From assembly GCA_905236685.1 (NCBI GenBank), contig CAJOPD010000092.1:1-24847 (forward strand): a DNA stretch of 24,847 bases. Reading direction: 5' to 3'. Of the stretch, positions 15,202 to 22,269 are shown one piece after another; position 1 is the first letter of the stretch; every line of letters starts with the position of its first letter. A model generated the notes under the pieces. The model had not been told where the DNA came from, ran no database searches, and saw only the letters and a program-made list of their open reading frames with translations. Origin of the DNA: an uncultured Clostridia bacterium (lineage in GTDB: Bacteria; Bacillota; Clostridia; UBA1381). A program made the translations under genes and the position numbers.

Positions 15202-16221
15202 TTAAAATTGCTTCAAGAATTTAACATCATTTTCAAAGAATAAACGAATGTCGTTTATACCGTATCTGCCCATAACAAGTCTTTCAAGACCGATACCGAA
15301 TGCAAAGCCCGAATATATTTCAGGGTCTATGCCGCAGTTTTTGAGGACTTTGGGGTGAACCATACCGCCGCCCAAAATTTCTATCCAGCCTTCGCCCTTG
15401 CATACGCTGCAACCCTTGCCTTCGCAGTTAAAGCATCTGCGGTCAGCCTCCAAGGAAGGCTCGGTAAAGGGGAAGTGATGCGGTCTGAAACGGCAAACGG
15501 CGTCATTTCCGTAGATTGATTTTATAAGCGCCTCCAAAGTGCCTTTTAAATCCGCCATAGTGATACCCTTGTCAACAACAAGCCCTTCAATCTGGTGGAA
15601 AATAGGGGAGTGTGTTGCGTCAACCGAATCACTCCTGTAAACCATACCGGGTGCGATTACTCGGATAGGCGGCTTTGTATTTTCCATAACACGAATTTGC
15701 ATAGGCGATGTTTGGGTACGCAGCACAATGCTGTCCTCAATGTAGAAGGAATCCTGCGTATCGCGTGCGGGGTGATTTTTCGGGATATTTAAAGCTTCAA
15801 AATTGTAGTAATCGGTTTCAACATCAGGACCTTCCGCAATCTGAAATCCCATACCGATAACAGCGTCGGTAAACTCATTTAAAACCTTGGTAAGCGGGTG
15901 CAGATTTCCTATCTCCTGCTTTTTTCCGGGCATAGTAATGTCAATCATTTCCGATTGCAGTTTTGCGTCGCGCAAAACCTTTGCCATTTCCGCCTTTTTT
16001 TTGTCGATTTCGCTTGATAAAAGCTCGCGGATTTCATTGGCAAGCGCACCAACCTTTGGGCGTTCGTCAGCGGATAATGCGCCCATACCCTTTAAAATTG
16101 CGGTCAGCTCGCCCTTTTTTCCTAAATATTTAACCCTGAGCTCCTCCAAGGCGTCAACATTTTGCGCCTTTTTCAAATGCTCCTCAGCAGCGCGTCTGAT
16201 TTCGGCAAGTTGTTCTTTCAC
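15202..16221 (-). CDS. pheS: Phenylalanine-tRNA ligase alpha subunit
   Basis: The catalytic 339-residue alpha chain. The N-terminal coiled coil (about 1-90) is followed by the class II synthetase core: 'FQIAEGPDVETDYYNFEALN', motif 2 'APGMVYRSDSVDATHSPIFHQ', a Cys-rich loop 'CEGKGCSVCKGEGW' and motif 3 'FAFGIGLERLVMGRYGI'. GTG (minus strand, 16221) is the start because GGAGGAG precedes it by 8 bases. It leads a pheS-pheT operon controlled by the Phe T-box upstream. Confidence 0.97.
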   Translation of the reverse strand: MKEQLAEIRRAAEEHLKKAQNVDALEELRVKYLGKKGELTAILKGMGALSADERPKVGALANEIRELLSSEIDKKKAEMAKVLRDAKLQSEMIDITMPGKKQEIGNLHPLTKVLNEFTDAVIGMGFQIAEGPDVETDYYNFEALNIPKNHPARDTQDSFYIEDSIVLRTQTSPMQIRVMENTKPPIRVIAPGMVYRSDSVDATHSPIFHQIEGLVVDKGITMADLKGTLEALIKSIYGNDAVCRFRPHHFPFTEPSLEADRRCFNCEGKGCSVCKGEGWIEILGGGMVHPKVLKNCGIDPEIYSGFAFGIGLERLVMGRYGINDIRLFFENDVKFLKQF

Positions 16222-16243
16222 TTAAAACTCCTCCTTATAACAT

Positions 16244-16278
16244 AAAAAAATACTTCGCCCCAAAAAATCGGGACGAAG
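16244..16278 (-). terminator. T-box terminator
   Basis: CTTCGTCCC / GGGGCGAAG (9 bp with one G-T) and a T-run (complement of A7, 16244-16250), competing with the antiterminator formed around the T-box sequence. Confidence 0.9.
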
Positions 16279-16500
16279 CATAAAACTCCGTGGTACCACC
16301 CATATTCCCGCAAAAGCGGGCACTCATTTTCGGCTTAACGCACCGCAAACGGCGCAGACTACACACAAAAAGCTTCACCTTGCGCAGCTCCGAAAGGAAT
16401 TTCAAAATATGCCTGTACCGCTATAGCTCACAGCCGCTGACCATAACTCTCTTTTGGGAAACATATTTTTACTTAATTTCATCATAGCTTTTAAATCAAA
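16244..16500 (-). ncRNA. T-box riboswitch, phenylalanine specific
   Basis: On the minus strand the leader has the T-box core TGGGTGGTACCACGG (16288-16302), a stem III (CCCGCAAAAGCGGG, 16307-16320) and an upstream stem I region with an AGAGAG element and a plausible TTC (Phe) specifier (complement of 16397-16399). The 3' terminator pairs 16253-16261 with 16270-16278. Uncharged tRNA-Phe should stabilise the antiterminator and allow pheS-pheT transcription. The specifier was picked by eye from the context GAAATTCCTTT. Confidence 0.93.
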
Positions 16501-16504
16501 AGCG

Positions 16505-16533
16505 ATTATATCACAAATTCCCGCTAAATACAA
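16505..16533 (-). promoter_or_regulatory. Promoter of the T-box-pheST transcript
   Basis: On the minus strand, TTGTAT (complement of 16528-16533), a 17-base spacer and TATAAT (complement of 16505-16510), directly before stem I. Confidence 0.8.
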
Positions 16534-16592
16534 TAGTTTTTGTAAATTTTTTTATTGGTCGGAATATAATGGAATATAAGGGGGGATTTTCG

Positions 16593-16850
16593 GTGGACGA
16601 AAACATAAAAAATAAGCTTTCAAAAGTGCTCGCGGGACTAAACAGGGGCAAGATGTCAAAGGTATCCGAGCTTTTAAATTCGGAGGACGGAAAACGGCTC
16701 ATTTCCTCACTTTCGGAGGGGGAAAAACAGGCGATTTTGCAAAAATTTATGAATATGGATACCAATGAAATCAATGATAAGCTTAGAAATTTTGACAAAA
16801 ATTCGATTAAAAATGTGACGGCAGAGGACATAAAAAAGAAGCTGAGGTGA
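16593..16850 (+). CDS. Small protein of unknown function, first of three
   Basis: An 85-residue, charged, mostly helical soluble protein; I do not recognise the family. It has a 'LLNSEDGKRLISSLSEGEKQ' stretch at about 33-52 and a Lys-rich C-terminus. The GTG is chosen because AGGGGGG lies 7 bases upstream; an ATG at 16569 would overlap the predicted -10 (TATAAT 16565-16570, with a poor -35). The stop TGA overlaps the Shine-Dalgarno of the next gene, so translation is probably coupled. Divergent from pheS. Confidence 0.75.
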   Translation: MDENIKNKLSKVLAGLNRGKMSKVSELLNSEDGKRLISSLSEGEKQAILQKFMNMDTNEINDKLRNFDKNSIKNVTAEDIKKKLR

Positions 16851-16856
16851 TTTAAA

Positions 16857-17237
16857 ATGGCTGATATGATGGACACATTAAAAGGACTTCTGGGCGATGA
16901 TGCCGACGGCAAGATACAAAATGCGATGAATATGCTTAAAAACAGCGGGCTAATGGACACACCGCAAAATAAAAGCGCTGAAAAGGTGGCAGAGGAGATA
17001 AACAAGGACATAAAAACAGGAAATGACGGAGCAATAGGCGGACTTTCGCCCGAGGGGATTGAATTTATAAATCAAATAAGGGGCGTTGTGAACAGAATAT
17101 CAAACACGAACGATACAAGGAGCGATCTTCTGCGGTCTTTAAGACCTTTTATGCGCACCCAGAGGCAGCAGACCATTGACCGTGCCATAAGGCTTTTGAA
17201 TATCGGCAGGTTTGCGGGAATTTTTGCAAAAAAGTAA
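16857..17237 (+). CDS. Helical protein of unknown function, second of three
   Basis: A 126-residue predicted soluble helical protein without a signal peptide or membrane segment. The C-terminal 'RSDLLRSLRPFMRTQRQQTI' (about 88-107), followed by 'DRAIRLLNIGRFAG', is the most pattern-rich part; I recall similar tails in small clostridial proteins but cannot name a family. The middle is acidic and Asn/Gln-rich, probably a linker. The GAGGTGA site overlaps the stop of the first gene, and its own stop is followed by AAGGAG for the third. Confidence 0.75.
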   Translation: MADMMDTLKGLLGDDADGKIQNAMNMLKNSGLMDTPQNKSAEKVAEEINKDIKTGNDGAIGGLSPEGIEFINQIRGVVNRISNTNDTRSDLLRSLRPFMRTQRQQTIDRAIRLLNIGRFAGIFAKK

Positions 17238-17249
17238 GGAGATAGGCGT

Positions 17250-17510
17250 ATGTATAGGAGGTATTACAGTTACAGCGATATGCCGCAGATGGTAGTACAT
17301 AACGGCGAAAAGCCAAAAAAGCAGGAAATAAAAAAAGAGGACTGCAAGCCCCCGTGTCCGCCACCCTGCAATAATAACAAGATTTTGGGCAGGTTTGAAA
17401 CAGATGATGTGATTTTGGGCATTGTGATTTTGTCACTTCTGCTTGATGACGGGGACGACAGCGTGCTCTTGCTCGCTCTTGCGGTAATATTTTTGACAGG
17501 GATAAGTTAA
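17250..17510 (+). CDS. Small Pro/Cys-containing protein with a hydrophobic tail, third of three
   Basis: An 86-residue protein with a Tyr-rich start (MYRRYYSYSD), a charged stretch, a 'CKPPCPPPC' motif (about 33-41) and two hydrophobic segments separated by acidic 'DDGDDS' (about 53-84). The ends of the segments are probably membrane-associated. The three genes are separated by 6 and 12 bases and end at a bidirectional terminator, so they form one small operon. Similar small acidic-hydrophobic proteins occur in Clostridia, some in spore-forming ones; function unknown. Confidence 0.7.
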   Translation: MYRRYYSYSDMPQMVVHNGEKPKKQEIKKEDCKPPCPPPCNNNKILGRFETDDVILGIVILSLLLDDGDDSVLLLALAVIFLTGIS

Positions 17511-17511
17511 C

Positions 17512-17545
17512 AAAAAGCTCATAGTTTAAAAACTATGAGCTTTTT
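17512..17545. terminator. Bidirectional terminator between the small-protein operon and mgtE
   Basis: AAAAAGCTCATAGTTT / AAACTATGAGCTTTTT, a 16-bp perfect stem with a 2-base loop, flanked by T5 on each strand. It ends the three-gene operon on plus and PBP-mgtE on minus. Confidence 0.95.
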
Positions 17546-17565
17546 ATATAATAAAGTGTTTCATT

Positions 17566-18900
17566 TTACAAATGCAATAGCGTTGTTGCGATGTTAAAGT
17601 AAATGAAAAGCGACATTGCATCAACGATTGTCGTAATAAACGGACTTGCCATAACGGCGGGGTCAAACCCGATTTTTTTAGCGAGCAGCGGCAGCGTACA
17701 GCCGACCAGCTTTGCAAAAAATACCGTGCATACAAGCGTTAAGCATACGACGGCGGCTATGGGGAGCGCCGCCTCCTTCAAAATCATCATTTTCACGAAA
17801 TTTGCCGCAGCAAGCACAATTCCGCAGAGGAGCGATACCCGTATTTCCTTCCAAATAGTCTTAAAAATATCGCTAAAATCAATCTCGTCAAGCGAAATAC
17901 CGCGGATTATGGTAACCGATGCCTGACTTCCCGAATTTCCGCCCGTGTCCATAAGCATAGGAATAAAGGTGGAAAGGACAAGTGAGCTTTGGAGCGCCGT
18001 TTCAAAGTGCGCTATAATTTTTGCCGTAAAAGTTGCGGAAATCATAAGGAGCAAAAGCCACGGAATTCTCTGCAAGAATGTGTCCCAAACACCCGTTTTT
18101 AAGTACGGCTTTTCGGAAGGCGTGATAGCCGCCATTTTTTCAATATCCTCGGTCGCCTCTTCTTCAATGACATCGATAGCGTCGTCGACGGTTACAATGC
18201 CGACCAGACGGTTTTCGTTGTCAACAACGGGGAGGGAGAGAAAGTCGTATTTTGAAAGAGCTCTTGCAACATCTTCCTTGTCGTCCATTGTGTTCACGCA
18301 GATTGGGTTTTTCTCCATTATGTCGGAGATAACGCAGTCCTCTTCCGAAAGGAGCAAATCCTTTGCCGAAACCAAGCCCTTCAAAACTCTGTTGCGGTCT
18401 GTCACATAACAGGTGTAAATCGTTTCCTTGTCAACGCCCGTTCTGCGTATTTTCGTGAAGGCATCGTGCACCGTCATATCCTCTTTCAGCTCGATAAACT
18501 CTATTGTCATAATGGAGCCTGCGCTGTCCTTGGGATATTTCAATATTTCGTTTATACTGTGGCGCATTTCGGGCGCGGAGTGCTTTATGATACGCTTTAC
18601 AACATTTGAGGGCATTTCCTCGATGATGTCAACCGCGTCGTCTAAGTAAAGCTCATCTAAGACATCTTTAAGCTCTGTGTCCGAAAACCCGCGTATAAGC
18701 ATTTCCTGAGTGTCCGAGTCTAATTCGACAAACACTTCCGCGGCGCTTTCCTTTGGAAGAAGCCTGTATAAAAGAGGCATATACCGCTGTGGCAAGTCAT
18801 CAAATAATTGCGCTATATCTACCGGTTCCATATCGGACAGGATAGCCTTTAATCTTGCGTAATGCTTGCCTGTTATCAGTTCAATGATGTCATCTATCAT
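17566..18900 (-). CDS. mgtE: MgtE magnesium transporter
   Basis: A 444-residue magnesium channel. The N domain (about 1-125) has the helical repeats of MgtE, a CBS pair (about 130-250) follows, and the C-terminal membrane domain (275-444) has five helices. The pore carries DTGGNSGSQA (318-327) and 'PFITTIVDAM' with Asp427, matching the key pore Asp of the family. Cytoplasmic domains act as the Mg sensor. AAAGGAGG precedes the ATG. It lies 23 bases after the PBP gene and is probably transcribed with it; no M-box is seen. Confidence 0.95.
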   Translation of the reverse strand: MIDDIIELITGKHYARLKAILSDMEPVDIAQLFDDLPQRYMPLLYRLLPKESAAEVFVELDSDTQEMLIRGFSDTELKDVLDELYLDDAVDIIEEMPSNVVKRIIKHSAPEMRHSINEILKYPKDSAGSIMTIEFIELKEDMTVHDAFTKIRRTGVDKETIYTCYVTDRNRVLKGLVSAKDLLLSEEDCVISDIMEKNPICVNTMDDKEDVARALSKYDFLSLPVVDNENRLVGIVTVDDAIDVIEEEATEDIEKMAAITPSEKPYLKTGVWDTFLQRIPWLLLLMISATFTAKIIAHFETALQSSLVLSTFIPMLMDTGGNSGSQASVTIIRGISLDEIDFSDIFKTIWKEIRVSLLCGIVLAAANFVKMMILKEAALPIAAVVCLTLVCTVFFAKLVGCTLPLLAKKIGFDPAVMASPFITTIVDAMSLFIYFNIATTLLHL

Positions 18901-18923
18901 AGCATAAACCTCCTTTTAAAGTA

Positions 18924-21278
18924 TTAGTCTAAGGTTATAACATCTCCTCCGCCCTGCGACGAGGTACTGCCTTCGTCCGATGGCGGTGTTACGGGCGGAG
19001 CGGCGGTCTCGGAACTGTCATTGTTATCAATGTTTATGGAAGAACCGTTGTCTGTGCCCGTGTTCTGACTGTCTGTATTTTCTGTTGCTGTGGTATCGGA
19101 ATCTACCGACTCCTCTGACTCGTTTGCAAAATCTTTGTAATTACCGCTTGAATTATTGCAGTATTTTGACGGGACTGTGCCCTTGACAAAATACTCTTTG
19201 TGCGCATATCGGCAACCCGGGGACGCAAGTTTTCCTGTGCGCTGGCATATTGATGCGGAAGTGACATTGCTTGGTACGGGGATTTCCTTATCGGGCAGAT
19301 TTTCGTGCACCTTGGTCATAACTTTTTTCCATATGGAAACAGATGCATTTGTTGAAACGCCCTTCGGCTTGTTGTCGTAACCGTACCAAACGGCTCCCAC
19401 ATAGTAGGGAGTGAAGCCGACAAACCACTTATCGTGATTGCTGTTACTCGTTCCAGTTTTTCCGTAGGTCGCCATATTTGAAAGCTTTGCACCTCTGCCT
19501 GTGCCTGCACTGCCGTTGACAACCTCCGATAAGAAACTTGTCATAATAAATGCGTTTGCCTCGCTTAAAACTCTGTTTGATTTCGGCGTATATTCAAGCA
19601 AAACCTTGCCCGAGCTGTCCAGGACCTTTGTGTAGGTGTGCGGGGTTATATAAACGCCCTTGTTCACGAATACGGAGTATGCCGCCGCCATTTCCTTTAC
19701 CGAAACGCCCTTTGTAAGACCGCCAAGGCTTAACGGACTGTAATTTTTGTCGTCAGGGATTATTGACGAAAAATTATACTTTTTCGTCATAAAATTATAG
19801 CTTGTATCAAGACCGACCGAACGGAGCGTTTTGACGGCGGGGATATTTGCGGAAATCTCAATCGCCTTGCGTACCGTTATGTCGCCTTTAAAGCCCTTGT
19901 ACGAATTTTTTGGCGTCCAGTCGCCTATTGTCACCTGCGAATCGGTTATAATCGAGGCGGCTGTAATTTTGCCCGTTTCCAAAGCGGGCGAATAAACGGA
20001 TAACGGCTTTATAGACGAGCCGGGCTGCCGTGTTGACTGAGTAGCACGGTTAAGACCGCGGCTTTCCGTTTTCCTGCCTATACCGCCCACAATACCCTTA
20101 ATTTCGCCTGTATATGGGTCTATTACAACCATTGCGGACTGAGTTCCGCTTGATGCGGCGGGGAAGTTTGCAGTATCGGTGTAGACACTTTCCATAGCCT
20201 GCTGAATGTCATAGTTCATTGTTGTGTAGATTTTAAGTCCGCCGCCCAAAATCTGCTGAGTTGCAAACTCCTTGGAATAGCCTTTTTGCGCCTGCAAATC
20301 GGCAACAACATCATTTATTACCTGGTCTACAAAGTAGCTGTAAACTGAGGAGGACGGAGAAATATATTTGCTGTTAACGCCCAAAGATTGAGATGAGTAT
20401 TTGTTATATTCCTCCTCGCTGATTTTTCCGAGCTTATACATTTTTTTGAGTACGGTATTCCTTTTTGCCAGGGACGCCTCGGGATGCTTAAAGGGATTAT
20501 ACCGCGAAGGCGCCTGTGTTATGCCGACAATCATGGCTGCCTGAGGAATGGTTAAGTCCATAGCATTTTTGGAAAAATAAACTTTTGATGCAGACTCTAT
20601 CCCGTAACATTGGTTGCCGAAATATACTATATTAAGATATACCGTAATAATTTCGTCTTTGGTAAAGCGCTTTTCCAAAGCAACAGCGCGCATCATTTCC
20701 TTGATTTTTCTGGTAGCGGTTTTGTCCTTTTCGTTGGTGATATTCTTGATAACCTGCTGAGTTATGGTACTTCCGCCGTATCCGAGGGGCTTGTGCGTTA
20801 TTTTTGACCATACCCAGCCCAAAGTTGCGCCAAAGGTACGCTTTAAATCGATACCGTTGTGCTCATAAAACCGTTCGTCCTCAATGGAAACGGCGGCAAT
20901 TTTGGCTAAATCGGGGATTTTGTCAGAATCCAGCCATTCTCGGTTGCCGTCGCTGTGAAGGTGTGCGACCTCGTGCGAATTGCCGTTTGAATCATCGGCA
21001 AAAAGGGTAGAGGAAAAATTATATGCAACGCTGTCGAAATCCATTGCGTCGATTTCCTTTGAAACAGCGGCATACATACCCGCGCCGACGCCTAAAATGA
21101 CAACAAGACATACAGCCAAAAGTATCAGGGCGACAACTTTAAGCCCTGCAAGGCTGCGGTTCTTCTTTTTATATACCTTTTTCTTAGTTATTATATTCTT
21201 CTCGGTGGAGCGCATAGACTGCGACCTGCTTTTACGGCTTTTTGGGGAACTTCCAGAACTGCCTCTTGCGTGTTTCAA
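18924..21278 (-). CDS. Class A penicillin-binding protein (PBP1A family)
   Basis: A 784-residue bifunctional peptidoglycan synthase. A basic cytoplasmic tail (1-45) and one membrane helix (47-70) come first. The GT51 glycosyltransferase domain has EDERFYEHNGID (catalytic Glu133) and GGSTITQQ (168-175). The transpeptidase has SSIK (Ser421), SAN (476-478) and KTG (607-609). A 70-residue, Ser/Thr/Asp/Asn-rich tail follows. The start is TTG (minus strand, 21278) with GGAGG 8 bases upstream. It is followed by mgtE, sharing one terminator. Confidence 0.95.
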   Translation of the reverse strand: MKHARGSSGSSPKSRKSRSQSMRSTEKNIITKKKVYKKKNRSLAGLKVVALILLAVCLVVILGVGAGMYAAVSKEIDAMDFDSVAYNFSSTLFADDSNGNSHEVAHLHSDGNREWLDSDKIPDLAKIAAVSIEDERFYEHNGIDLKRTFGATLGWVWSKITHKPLGYGGSTITQQVIKNITNEKDKTATRKIKEMMRAVALEKRFTKDEIITVYLNIVYFGNQCYGIESASKVYFSKNAMDLTIPQAAMIVGITQAPSRYNPFKHPEASLAKRNTVLKKMYKLGKISEEEYNKYSSQSLGVNSKYISPSSSVYSYFVDQVINDVVADLQAQKGYSKEFATQQILGGGLKIYTTMNYDIQQAMESVYTDTANFPAASSGTQSAMVVIDPYTGEIKGIVGGIGRKTESRGLNRATQSTRQPGSSIKPLSVYSPALETGKITAASIITDSQVTIGDWTPKNSYKGFKGDITVRKAIEISANIPAVKTLRSVGLDTSYNFMTKKYNFSSIIPDDKNYSPLSLGGLTKGVSVKEMAAAYSVFVNKGVYITPHTYTKVLDSSGKVLLEYTPKSNRVLSEANAFIMTSFLSEVVNGSAGTGRGAKLSNMATYGKTGTSNSNHDKWFVGFTPYYVGAVWYGYDNKPKGVSTNASVSIWKKVMTKVHENLPDKEIPVPSNVTSASICQRTGKLASPGCRYAHKEYFVKGTVPSKYCNNSSGNYKDFANESEESVDSDTTATENTDSQNTGTDNGSSINIDNNDSSETAAPPVTPPSDEGSTSSQGGGDVITLD

Positions 21279-21314
21279 AATAACACCTCCGTTATTACAA
21301 ATATAACCAATCGT

Positions 21315-21343
21315 ATTATATTACAAAAAAGCAGATTATGCAA
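21315..21343 (-). promoter_or_regulatory. Promoter of the PBP-mgtE transcript
   Basis: On the minus strand, TTGCAT (complement of 21338-21343), a 17-base spacer and TATAAT (complement of 21315-21320), about 35 bases before the TTG start. Confidence 0.8.
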
Positions 21344-21449
21344 TAAAAAACTGTGAAAAATTTAAAATGAATAAAATGCAAAAAATTGGCAAAAATAGCA
21401 GAAAACACAAAAAGCAGTACATAAAATAATGGAAAGGAACAGTTTTAAT

Positions 21450-21809
21450 ATGAAAACAGACCGTTTTTGTTTAATAATACTTTTGATATGCACGCTTTTT
21501 CTGTCCGCCTGCGGAAAGAAAAAGGAAAACAAAAAAGCAGCTGTGCCGCAGCCGAAAACAGTTTTGAGCCATAGGCTTGAAGAGGAAGAAATTAAAGAGG
21601 AAGAGCCGAAAATCATAACATATAGAGTGATATTGGAGAATGAAACACTCTCTCTCTATGAAGTGAACGGCAAAGCAAAAAAATTGATAACCAAAATGGA
21701 CATAAACCCCGAAATTTATCCCGCAGAGGATATATCAAAGCTCAAAAAGGGGATTGAGGCATACTGCAAGGAGGACGGATACGAAATATTGGAAAATTTT
21801 GCAAATTGA
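21450..21809 (+). CDS. Small lipoprotein with a BofC-like C-terminus
   Basis: A 119-residue putative lipoprotein. A short signal peptide with lipobox LSAC (lipidated Cys at about 21) is followed by a Lys/Glu-rich linker and a C-terminal domain, 'YRVILENETLSLYEVNGKAK' (about 59-78) and 'PAEDISKLKKGIEAYCKEDG' (about 92-111). This resembles the BofC C-terminal/forespore-type domain ('YIVKEYNGKIAVY ... LPEEDQELLKKGI') found in many clostridial membrane proteins. The ATG at 21450 has GGAAAGGA upstream; 21429 is in frame but precedes this site. Divergent from the PBP gene; no promoter is obvious. The domain call is moderate. Confidence 0.75.
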   Translation: MKTDRFCLIILLICTLFLSACGKKKENKKAAVPQPKTVLSHRLEEEEIKEEEPKIITYRVILENETLSLYEVNGKAKKLITKMDINPEIYPAEDISKLKKGIEAYCKEDGYEILENFAN

Positions 21810-21880
21810 GTATTTCAAAGAAAATAGAAGAATATAATAGAATTTGTAAGAAAATAGAGCGTAAATGATAAATGCAAGAA

Positions 21881-21908
21881 TTGAAATAGTCGGTGAATGG
21901 AATATAAT
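21881..21908 (+). promoter_or_regulatory. Promoter of groES-groEL
   Basis: TTGAAA (21881-21886), a 16-base spacer and TATAAT (21903-21908), just before the CIRCE element. Confidence 0.8.
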
Positions 21909-21915
21909 AATAATG

Positions 21916-21942
21916 TTAGCAGTCAAAAGGTGAGAGTGCTAA
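21916..21942 (+). promoter_or_regulatory. CIRCE operator (HrcA binding site)
   Basis: TTAGCAGTC-N9-GAGTGCTAA. The right arm matches the consensus exactly; the left has one change (TTAGCACTC expected). It overlaps the transcription start region of groES, so HrcA should repress the operon in unstressed cells. Confidence 0.95.
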
Positions 21943-21968
21943 TGATTTTTTATATAGGAGGCGATATT

Positions 21969-22253
21969 ATGAACATTAGACCGTTGGCGGACAGAGTAGT
22001 TATAAAAATGCTGGAAGCCGAGGAAACAACGAAAGGCGGGATTATACTGGCAAATGCCTCAAAAGAAAAACCGCAGGTTGCAGAGATTGTTGCCGCAGGT
22101 CCCGGCGGAGTTGTGGACGGCAAAGAGATAAAAATGGAGGTTAAGGTTGGCGACAAGGTTTTAATAGCCAAATATTCGGGAACCGAGGTCAAGCTTGACG
22201 GCGAGGAGTACACAATTGTCAGACAGTCCGACATTTTGGCTGTTGTAGAGTAA
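21969..22253 (+). CDS. groES: Co-chaperonin GroES
   Basis: The 94-residue heptameric lid of GroEL. It starts 'MNIRPLADRVVIKMLEAEE' and has 'GGIILANASKEKPQ' (the mobile loop), 'VGDKVLIAKYSGTEVKLDG' and 'YTIVRQSDILAVV', normal for the family. The ATG at 21969 is chosen because AGGAGG lies 9 bases upstream; an upstream in-frame ATG at 21897 is before the CIRCE element. groEL follows after 16 bases. Confidence 0.97.
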   Translation: MNIRPLADRVVIKMLEAEETTKGGIILANASKEKPQVAEIVAAGPGGVVDGKEIKMEVKVGDKVLIAKYSGTEVKLDGEEYTIVRQSDILAVVE

Positions 22254-22269
22254 TATAGGAGGGATTTAT

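Noticed and set aside
18901..18923. M-box magnesium riboswitch before mgtE
   Set aside because: Only 23 bases separate mgtE from the PBP gene, too few for the riboswitch, and its conserved core is absent.
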